This document shows positions 6,296 to 11,534 of a stretch of 11,534 bases of DNA, piece after piece (position 1 is the stretch's first letter; the number at the start of each line of letters is the position of its first letter). A model generated the notes under the pieces. The model searched no databases. It had not been told where the DNA came from and was given only the letters and a program-made list of their open reading frames with translations. The DNA lies in contig JAEDGL010000081.1 in assembly GCA_016297535.1 (NCBI GenBank), forward strand, positions 1-11,534, written 5' to 3'. The position numbers and the translations under genes were made by a program. This DNA is from Clostridia bacterium. GTDB lineage: Bacteria > Bacillota > Clostridia > Christensenellales > Aristaeellaceae.

Positions 6296-6978
6296 AATAC
6301 CGGATTCTTTTGTGCGATATCGATGATACGCTTTTTGATTTTCACAGGGGCGAGGCCATCGCGCTGGAAAACACCTTCCGCGCCTTTGACATTCCGGTTA
6401 CCCCGCAAACCTGGCAGGCCTACCACACCGCCAACCGGGAGCAGTGGAGCAGGCTGGAGCGCGGCGAAACCACTCCGCAGCGGCTGCGGGTGGACCGCTT
6501 TGCGCAGTTTCTGCTGGCCATGGGGCTGGAGCGCGACGCCAACGCCATGAGCGATGTGGCCATCGAAAACCTGGGCAGGCAGCGCTGGCCGCTGCCCTAC
6601 TGCGAGGAGCTGTGCCGCCGGGTGAGCGCGCGCATGCCCATCTGGCTGGTAACCAACGGCATTGCCCGCGTGCAGCACAGCCGGATGGATCACTGCTTTC
6701 TTTCGCCCTATCTGTCCGGCATGGTCATCAGCGAGGAGCTGGGCGTATCCAAGCCCCATCCCCAGATGGTGTGGGAGGCGCTTGCCAGGGCCGGGGTGGA
6801 GGACCGCAGAAGCGCGGTTATGCTGGGAGACAGCCTGACCAGCGATATCGCTGCGGCCAACAATGCCGGGGTGGATTCCATCCTGTTTACCAACGAAAAG
6901 GACATTCCCCAGGGCCACAGCGCCACCTACGCCGTCAAAACCCTGAAGGAAGCGTGCGAAATCATCCTTTCGGCCTGA
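6292..6978 (+). CDS. HAD-superfamily hydrolase, YjjG/YfnB-type noncanonical pyrimidine nucleotidase
   Basis: A 228-residue HAD phosphatase with all four motifs: CDIDDTLFDF with nucleophile D9 and D11; LVTNG with T121; GVSKPHP with K154; and GDSLTSDI with D180 and D185. The DxDDTLFDF opening, a helical cap after motif I and the overall length match YjjG-type 5'-nucleotidases, which remove phosphate from noncanonical or damaged pyrimidine nucleotides in the cytoplasm. The subfamily call rests on motif resemblance; a general HAD phosphatase is the alternative. Its ATG overlaps the stop of the flavin reductase gene, with GGAAAGGGG upstream. It is the last gene of a two-gene operon. Confidence 0.87.
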   Translation: MKYRILLCDIDDTLFDFHRGEAIALENTFRAFDIPVTPQTWQAYHTANREQWSRLERGETTPQRLRVDRFAQFLLAMGLERDANAMSDVAIENLGRQRWPLPYCEELCRRVSARMPIWLVTNGIARVQHSRMDHCFLSPYLSGMVISEELGVSKPHPQMVWEALARAGVEDRRSAVMLGDSLTSDIAAANNAGVDSILFTNEKDIPQGHSATYAVKTLKEACEIILSA

Positions 6979-7082
6979 TTTTGGGCAGGAATTTCCCTCT
7001 GCCTGTCGAATATATTGTTCTTCCATCCCTTTGTGATCCGGGGATGACCAAAACCTCTGCGCCACCGCATGTTTTGCATGAT

Positions 7083-7128
7083 AGCCGCCCTGTGTGAGGC
7101 GTTGCTTGCAGACAAGCGGTGGCTTTTT
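7083..7128 (+). terminator. candidate terminator or attenuator upstream of helD
   Basis: AGCCGCC (7083-7089) can pair with GGTGGCT (7118-7124, one G-U), followed directly by a run of T to 7128. The same 3' arm can pair instead with GCCACCGC (7061-7068 with 7116-7123). A small GCTTG/CAAGC hairpin (7104-7117) sits inside. It may end the flavin reductase-nucleotidase transcript about 145 bases after its stop, or attenuate read-through into helD. It has unpaired bases on the 5' side, so it is weaker than the xpt terminator. The rest of 6979-7210 shows no gene and no riboswitch that I recognise; I could not place a confident helD promoter. Confidence 0.4.
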
Positions 7129-7194
7129 GTATTCTTTGCCGTCCTCTGCGCTTACTCCGGGCACGAAGGCAAAGCGCTGCATCCTACGAAAAGC

Positions 7195-7201
7195 GGAGGT
7201 G
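7195..7201 (+). promoter_or_regulatory. ribosome binding site fixing the helD start
   Basis: GGAGGTG lies 9 bases before the ATG at 7211. The frame is open back to 7094, but that upstream stretch has no such site and crosses the candidate terminator. Confidence 0.8.
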
Positions 7202-7210
7202 AAAAACCCT

Positions 7211-9478
7211 ATGGAACCCCAGGTATGGCAGCAGGAACGGGAGCATCTGGCCCAAACCCTGCAAACCGTGGCGCAGGAGCGCGTCAAGGTGGAGCACGCC
7301 CTTGGCATGGTGGATGGCAACGACCGTCTGGTTATGGTTAACGACGACCAGTCCAGCGACGCCATCGTACAGCTGCAAATCACCCGCAGTAATCTGCAAA
7401 CGCTGCATCAGCTGCGCCTGAGCAGCCGTTCCCCCTATTTTGCCCGGCTGGATTTTACGCCCGATCCCGGCACGCCGCCCCTTGGCGGCATGCGCGCGGG
7501 CGTGAACACGCCGGTGTATATCGGCCGCTGGGGCGTGCTGAAAACGCCCGAGTACCAGGTGGCCGTGCACGACTGGCGCAGCCCCGTGGCCAATCTGTAC
7601 TATTCCGGGCAGGTGGGCCACGTAAGCTACGAGGCCCCCGACGGCGCGGTTCATGGGCAGATGACGCTCAAGCGCATGTTTACCATTGAGGATCAGCAGC
7701 TTGTCAGCATGCAGGATACCGGCGTGGTGGGGCAGGAAAAATTTCTGACCGACGCGCTTTCCCAGGTAACCACCGCCCGCCTGCGCGAGGTGGTTACCAC
7801 CATTCAGGCCGAGCAGAACACCGTCATCCGCTACGATCCCATGAAGCCGCTTTGCGTGCAGGGCGTGGCGGGCAGCGGCAAAACCACCATCGCCCTGCAC
7901 CGCATTGCGTGGATGCTTTACCGCCTTCAGAAAACCGTACGCCCGGAGCAGATGATGATCCTTGCGCCCAACCCGCTGTTTCTTTCCTACATCAGCCGGG
8001 TGCTGCCCGATCTGGGCGTGGACAAGGTGCGCCAGCTCACCTTTGACCAGCTCTGCCGCCAGCTGCTGGGCAAAAGAATGCCAAAGCTTACCGCCTCCGC
8101 CCGCCTCAGCGAGCGCCTGCGCATGACCAAGCCCGAGCGCGACGCACTGGATGATGTGCTGCGCCGCAAGGGCGCGCTGCAGCGCTGGGACGATCTGCAG
8201 CGCTTTCTGGCGCAGTGGGAGGAAAGCTGCATTCCCAAAATCAACATCCGGCTGGGCTCCACGGTGCTGATTCCCGCGGAGGATCTGCGCCGCTATTTTC
8301 AGCGCGAGTTCCGGCATTTTCCGCTGCAGGTGCGCGTAGCCAAAACCCGCGCCGTGGTGGCCGACCGGCTGAAAAAGGCCATGGCGCAGGTGGAGGACAG
8401 GCTGCGCCAGCTGGCGCAGGACAAGCTGGATCAGCTGCTGCGCGCCATGCCGGACAGCCCGCAGCGCCGCGAGCGCGCCAAAAAGCTGCTGGATGCGCGC
8501 GACAGCCGTCTGGCCGAGCTCAAGGACAAACAGCAGCAGCTGCTTCGCGAGTACGACGGCCTGTGGGGCTCGATGGATCTGCTGGAGGTATATGCCGCCT
8601 TCTGGCAGCAGATGGCCCAGCGCGACCCGGGCTGTCAACCCGTGGCGGATGCAACGCTGCCCATGCTTGCCAAAAAGCGCGCCGCGCCGGAGGATTTGCC
8701 CGCCCTGCTCATTCTGGCGCGCGGGCTGTACGATATCAAACGCCCCGATATCCGCCATGTGGTGATTGACGAGGCGCAGGACGTATCGCCCCTGCAGGTC
8801 AAAACCCTGCGCGCGCTCTTTGGCACCGATTCTTTTACGCTGGTGGGCGATCTGTGCCAGGGCATTTACGGTGACGAGGGGCTGCGCAGCTGGGAGGCGC
8901 TGTCCGAGGGTATTTTTGATACCACGCCCTGCGTGGCGCGGCTGAGCACCGCCTACCGGTCCACCGTGGAAATCATGGAAACCGCCTTTGCCGTGATGGC
9001 GCGCCACCCCGTGGAGGGCGCCGGCGAGGCCCGGCCCGTGCTTCGTCACGGCCCCGCGCCCATCCATCTGCCCATTGCGCAGGAGAAGGAGCGCCCCGGC
9101 GCCATCGCGCGCCAGGTGCAGGCCTGGCAAGAGGAGGGCTTTGGCAACATCGCGCTGATTGTGAAAAGCGAAAAGGCCGCCCGCGCCCTGCACAGCGCGC
9201 TGCTTCCCCTGATTGACGGCGTGCGTCTGGTGCTGCGCGGCGACGAAAGCTTTGAGGGCGGCGTGCAGGTGATGGACGCAAGCATGGTCAAGGGGCTGGA
9301 GTTTGACTGCGTGCTCATTGCCGACGCGCAGGCCGATACCTACCCGGACGAGCGCTTCTACGCCAAGCTGTTCTATGTGCTGTGCACCCGTCCCCTGCAC
9401 CGGCTGGCATTTGTCTATCGCGGCGAATGTACGCACCATCTGGGCTCTTGCCAGAACGGCCAGGCGGTGGTATCATAG
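7211..9478 (+). CDS. helD: RNA polymerase recycling motor HelD (UvrD/Rep-like superfamily 1 ATPase)
   Basis: A 755-residue protein close to the length of Bacillus subtilis HelD. HelD inserts arms into RNA polymerase and uses ATP to free stalled enzyme from DNA. Residues 1-70 are a charged helical N-terminal arm. Walker A is GVAGSGKTTIALHRIAWML from residue 218 (K224, T225). Walker B is VVIDEAQD with D520, E521 and Q523. Further helicase motifs are LVGDLCQGIYGDEG (544-557), TAYRST (580-585) and VMDASMVKGLEFD (687-699). The long insertion of about 290 residues between Walker A and B, rich in K, R, Q and L, fits the helical arm of HelD rather than UvrD or PcrA. Related HelD/HelR proteins can contribute to rifampicin tolerance; nothing here shows that. 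Only 27 bp separate it from xpt, so they probably share a transcript. Confidence 0.9.
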   Translation: MEPQVWQQEREHLAQTLQTVAQERVKVEHALGMVDGNDRLVMVNDDQSSDAIVQLQITRSNLQTLHQLRLSSRSPYFARLDFTPDPGTPPLGGMRAGVNTPVYIGRWGVLKTPEYQVAVHDWRSPVANLYYSGQVGHVSYEAPDGAVHGQMTLKRMFTIEDQQLVSMQDTGVVGQEKFLTDALSQVTTARLREVVTTIQAEQNTVIRYDPMKPLCVQGVAGSGKTTIALHRIAWMLYRLQKTVRPEQMMILAPNPLFLSYISRVLPDLGVDKVRQLTFDQLCRQLLGKRMPKLTASARLSERLRMTKPERDALDDVLRRKGALQRWDDLQRFLAQWEESCIPKINIRLGSTVLIPAEDLRRYFQREFRHFPLQVRVAKTRAVVADRLKKAMAQVEDRLRQLAQDKLDQLLRAMPDSPQRRERAKKLLDARDSRLAELKDKQQQLLREYDGLWGSMDLLEVYAAFWQQMAQRDPGCQPVADATLPMLAKKRAAPEDLPALLILARGLYDIKRPDIRHVVIDEAQDVSPLQVKTLRALFGTDSFTLVGDLCQGIYGDEGLRSWEALSEGIFDTTPCVARLSTAYRSTVEIMETAFAVMARHPVEGAGEARPVLRHGPAPIHLPIAQEKERPGAIARQVQAWQEEGFGNIALIVKSEKAARALHSALLPLIDGVRLVLRGDESFEGGVQVMDASMVKGLEFDCVLIADAQADTYPDERFYAKLFYVLCTRPLHRLAFVYRGECTHHLGSCQNGQAVVS

Positions 9479-9489
9479 AGCAAAGCCAC

Positions 9490-9496
9490 AAGGAGG
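9490..9496 (+). promoter_or_regulatory. ribosome binding site deciding the xpt start
   Basis: AAGGAGG abuts an ATG at 9497 but lies 9 bases before the ATG at 9506. The latter is the workable start and gives the normal Xpt N-terminus (MKELVQAI). Confidence 0.85.
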
Positions 9497-9505
9497 ATGC
9501 AAAAA

Positions 9506-10081
9506 ATGAAAGAACTGGTACAGGCCATCCGCGAGCAGGGCATTGGCATTGGCGAGGATATTGTCAAGGTGGATATGTTTCTCAACCACCGTCTGGATAC
9601 CGGGCTGCTGGTAAAGATGGGCGAAGCGTTTGCCGATGCCTTCCGGCAGGACCGGCCCGATATCATCCTTACCGTGGAGGCCAGCGGCATCGCCTCCGCC
9701 GTAACCACGGCCATGGCGCTGGGCAATCTGCCCGTGGTGTTTGCCAAAAAGAGCAAAACCCGCAACATCACCGGCGATGTGTACCAGTCCTGCGTGTTCA
9801 GCTATACCCACGGCGTGGAAAACCACATCCGCGTATCCAGGGCCTACCTGCCCGAGGACAGCCGTGTGCTGATTATTGACGATTTTCTGGCCAACGGCGC
9901 CGCCGCCACCGGCCTGTACGAAATTGTGCAGCAGGCCCGGAGCACCGTGGTGGGTGTGGGCGTGTGCGTTGAAAAGAAGTTCCAGCCCGGCCGCGCCAAG
10001 CTGGAGGGCATGGGCGTAAAGGTGGTGTCCCTGGCCACGGTCACCGGCATCGACCACGGCAGGCTGCTTGTGGAAGACTGA
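9506..10081 (+). CDS. xpt: xanthine phosphoribosyltransferase
   Basis: A 191-residue cytoplasmic enzyme that joins xanthine to PRPP to give XMP in purine salvage. It aligns from memory across the full length of Bacillus subtilis Xpt (194 residues). Shared stretches are KVDMFLNHRLD (21-31), TVEASGIASAV (56-66), PVVFAKK (76-82) and the PRPP-binding loop VLIIDDFLANGAA (121-133). The base-binding region EKKFQPGR (156-163) is also shared. In Bacillus, xpt heads an operon with a xanthine permease under a purine riboswitch. Here it instead follows helD by 27 bp, with no permease and no purine riboswitch visible. The start is the ATG at 9506, because the Shine-Dalgarno sequence touches the alternative ATG at 9497. 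A strong terminator follows. Confidence 0.95.
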   Translation: MKELVQAIREQGIGIGEDIVKVDMFLNHRLDTGLLVKMGEAFADAFRQDRPDIILTVEASGIASAVTTAMALGNLPVVFAKKSKTRNITGDVYQSCVFSYTHGVENHIRVSRAYLPEDSRVLIIDDFLANGAAATGLYEIVQQARSTVVGVGVCVEKKFQPGRAKLEGMGVKVVSLATVTGIDHGRLLVED

Positions 10082-10112
10082 CCAACAACCGTTTTTCCCG
10101 TTACACACGTGA

Positions 10113-10142
10113 GGCCTCCCGGAAAATCCGGGAGGCCTTTTT
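10113..10142 (+). terminator. intrinsic terminator of the helD-xpt unit
   Basis: A perfect 10-bp stem, GGCCTCCCGG (10113-10122) with CCGGGAGGCC (10128-10137), and an AAAAT loop, followed by five T (10138-10142). It starts 31 bp after the xpt stop. Confidence 0.93.
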
Positions 10143-10277
10143 GGGGTTGCTGCTTTCTGCCGCTGAAGGCTCCGTTGCCCCTGCCGCCGCAGCCGTTGCT
10201 GCCCTTTCCGGAGGACTGGAAGTGGTACCCGCAATGGAAGCTGAATCTTCCGCCTGCAGGCCCCGGTCAACCTGAAA

Positions 10278-10321
10278 GCCCCGCTCCGTGCAAAGGCGCG
10301 AAGCGGGGCGGGTGTTTTTTT
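10278..10321. terminator. second terminator hairpin in the xpt/kduD convergent region
   Basis: GCCCCGCT (10278-10285) pairs with AGCGGGGC (10302-10309). After one mismatch, CGTGC (10287-10291) pairs with GCGCG (10296-10300) around an AAAG loop. On the plus strand a run of seven T follows at 10315-10321. On the minus strand only TTT follows the stem, but the hairpin begins 18 bp after the stop of the dehydrogenase gene, so it may end that transcript. The 135 bp between the two terminators (10143-10277) hold no gene I can support. Confidence 0.75.
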
Positions 10322-10326
10322 ACCGA

Positions 10327-11121
10327 TCAGGGCTGCTTGCCGATGTAGGCCAGAATACCGCCGTCCACATAGAGGATGTGGCCGTTGACAAAGTTGGAGG
10401 CTTCGGAGGCCAGGAACACGGCCGGGCCTACCAGATCCTCGGTGTTGCCCCAGCGGCCGGCGGGGGTTTTGGCAATGATGAACTGATCGAAGGGATGACG
10501 GCTGCCATCGGCCTGACGCTCGCGCAGGGGCGCGGTCTGGGGCGTGGCGATATAGCCGGGGCCAATGCCGTTGCACTGGATGTTTTTATCGCCGTACTCG
10601 GAGCAGATGTTGCGGGTGAGCATTTTCAGGCCGCCCTTGGCCGCGGCGTAGGCGGAAACAGTTTCGCGGCCCAGCTCGCTCATCATGGAGCAGATGTTGA
10701 TGATCTTTCCGTGGCCCTTTTCAATCATGGCGGGGATCACGGCCTTGGCGCAGATGAAGGGAGCGTTAAGGTCCACATCAATCACCTTGCGGAAATCCGC
10801 GGCGCTCATTTCGATCATGGGAATGCGCTTGATGATGCCGGCGTTGTTGACCAGAATATCAATCACGCCAACCTCCTGCTGCACGCGGGCCACCAGCGCC
10901 TGCACGGCGTCCTCGCTGGTTACATCGCAAACATAGCCGTGGGCCTGAATGCCCTCGGCCTGGTAGGCGGCCAGGCCCTTGTCTACCAGCTCCTGGTTGA
11001 TATCGTTAAACACGATGGTCGCGCCCGCCCGGGCCATGCCGGAGGCGATGGCAAAGCCGATGCCGTAGGAGCCGCCGGTAATCCAGGCAATTTTGCCCTG
11101 CAGAGAGAACATGTTTTCCAT
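10327..11121 (-). CDS. kduD: SDR-family 2-dehydro-3-deoxy-D-gluconate 5-dehydrogenase / gluconate 5-dehydrogenase (KduD-like)
   Basis: A 264-residue classical short-chain dehydrogenase. The nucleotide-binding motif is TGGSYGIG (15-22). D40 at the end of the second strand favours NAD(H). NNAG lies at 92-95, and the catalytic set is N119, S145, Y158 and K162 (YAAAK). The C-terminal stretch VNGHILYVDGGILAYIGKQP is as I recall it for Firmicutes proteins usually annotated gluconate 5-dehydrogenase. The neighbouring KduI argues for the KduD role: reducing 3-deoxy-D-glycero-2,5-hexodiulosonate to 2-keto-3-deoxygluconate in breakdown of unsaturated uronates from pectin or glycosaminoglycans. Sequence alone cannot separate the two activities. 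The ATG at 11121 has AAAGGAT 8 bases upstream. It lies 38 bp after the kduI stop, in the same operon. Confidence 0.9.
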   Translation of the reverse strand: MENMFSLQGKIAWITGGSYGIGFAIASGMARAGATIVFNDINQELVDKGLAAYQAEGIQAHGYVCDVTSEDAVQALVARVQQEVGVIDILVNNAGIIKRIPMIEMSAADFRKVIDVDLNAPFICAKAVIPAMIEKGHGKIINICSMMSELGRETVSAYAAAKGGLKMLTRNICSEYGDKNIQCNGIGPGYIATPQTAPLRERQADGSRHPFDQFIIAKTPAGRWGNTEDLVGPAVFLASEASNFVNGHILYVDGGILAYIGKQP

Positions 11122-11159
11122 GTGGTTTCATCCTTTCAGGTGATGTTGGCAGCTGCCCG

Positions 11160-11534
11160 TCAGCGCAGCTCGGTGGTCTGGATGGTATCCATGTCGTCAA
11201 AGGCCTGGTTCTCGCCGCCCATGGCCCAGATGAAGGTGTAGTTGCTGGTGCCCGCGCCCGCGTGGATGGACCAGCTGGGGCTGATCACGGCCTGCTCGTT
11301 CTGCATAACGATGTGGCGGGTTTCCTGGCCCTCGCCCATCATGTGGAAAACCACGTTGTTCTCGGGCACTTCAAAGTAGAAGTACACCTCCATGCGGCGC
11401 TCATGGGTATGGGCGGGCATGGTGTTCCACACGCTGCCGGGCTCCAGCACCGTCATGCCCATGGAGAGCTGGCAGGTCTTGAGCACATCGGGGTGGATGA
11501 ACTGGTTGATGACGCGCTTGTTGCTGGTTTCCAG
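11160..11534 (-). CDS. kduI: 5-dehydro-4-deoxy-D-glucuronate isomerase KduI (partial, 5' end outside window)
   Basis: The C-terminal 124 codons of KduI; the frame stays open to the window edge, and the family is about 275-280 residues. KduI isomerises 5-keto-4-deoxyuronate to 3-deoxy-D-glycero-2,5-hexodiulosonate, the step before KduD. Clear family stretches are TSNKRVINQFIHPDVLKTC, then GSVWNTMPAHTHERRMEVYF, then QAVISPSWSIHAGAGTSNY. HTHERRME supplies the His, His and Glu zinc ligands of the cupin site, and the His in WSIHAG supplies the fourth. The ATG at 11486 is internal, because coding similarity continues upstream of it. The stop is TGA at 11162-11160. Confidence 0.95.
   Translation of the reverse strand: METSNKRVINQFIHPDVLKTCQLSMGMTVLEPGSVWNTMPAHTHERRMEVYFYFEVPENNVVFHMMGEGQETRHIVMQNEQAVISPSWSIHAGAGTSNYTFIWAMGGENQAFDDMDTIQTTELR

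Noticed and set aside
6979..7210. Possible purine riboswitch controlling the helD-xpt unit
   Set aside because: I looked for the conserved purine-aptamer core elements and did not find them. The hairpins present do not form the three-way junction with the required loop sequences.
7184..9439. A 751-codon minus-strand open frame antisense to helD
   Set aside because: It mirrors the codon structure of helD, with His/Gln/Ala-rich low-complexity sequence and no motif. It is a by-product of high GC at third positions.
10109..10348. A 79-codon proline-rich plus-strand open frame
   Set aside because: It starts inside the xpt terminator, has no ribosome binding site and runs through a second terminator. 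The odd composition is mentioned as a finding, but I do not call a gene.
9473..10576. A minus-strand open frame across xpt and the intergenic region
   Set aside because: It crosses two terminator hairpins, overlaps two real genes and shows no family resemblance.
1..11534. CRISPR arrays, tRNA or rRNA genes, insertion sequences, phage or defence genes
   Set aside because: No spaced direct repeats, no tRNA-like cloverleaf or CCA-ended unit, no transposase or integrase motifs, and no known defence domains were seen by eye.

Overview
This is about 11.5 kb of GC-rich bacterial chromosome. Most genes look above 60% GC. I read eight complete genes and one gene cut by the right edge. The gene set points to a low-oxygen, probably gut-dwelling, high-GC member of the Clostridia (Oscillospirales or Christensenellales-like): a Gram-positive type HelD, a Bacillus-type Xpt, an iron-sulfur flavoprotein-like FMN enzyme, a flavoredoxin-like protein, KduI with a KduD/gluconate 5-dehydrogenase-type enzyme, and consistent AGGAGG-type ribosome binding sites. 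The taxonomic guess is inference; there is no rRNA gene or other direct marker.

Layout, left to right. Bases 1-193 carry no gene but hold a dense cluster of GC-rich inverted repeats. A minus-strand pair follows: mnmG (tRNA wobble uridine modification, 1096-3006) and a DMT/EamA transporter (194-1099) joined by an ATGA stop-start overlap. Divergent from mnmG is a secreted protein of unknown function with a PepSY-like look (3202-3984). Next is a stand-alone unit at about 50% GC: a strong predicted promoter (3994-4022), an iron-sulfur flavoprotein-like gene (4052-4600) and an 18-bp-stem bidirectional terminator (4617-4663). It converges on a membrane-anchored metallophosphoesterase (4689-5576, minus).

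The metallophosphoesterase and a plus-strand pair (flavin reductase 5669-6295, then a YjjG-type HAD nucleotidase 6292-6978, again an ATGA overlap) leave a 92-bp divergent region. Its two predicted sigma-A-type promoters overlap at their -10 boxes, inside a possible operator. After a 230-bp leader with a candidate terminator/attenuator comes helD (7211-9478, RNA polymerase recycling factor), followed 27 bp later by xpt (xanthine salvage, 9506-10081) and a textbook terminator. A minus-strand uronate catabolism pair (kduI, partial, and a kduD-like dehydrogenase) converges on xpt from the right.

These are ordinary housekeeping and accessory metabolic genes. I found no CRISPR array, transposase, phage gene, toxin-antitoxin pair or recognisable defence system, and no convincing undescribed multi-gene system. 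The items most worth a second look are the overlapping divergent promoters at 5606-5653, the structured helD leader, the left-end hairpin cluster and the compositionally distinct flavoprotein unit.
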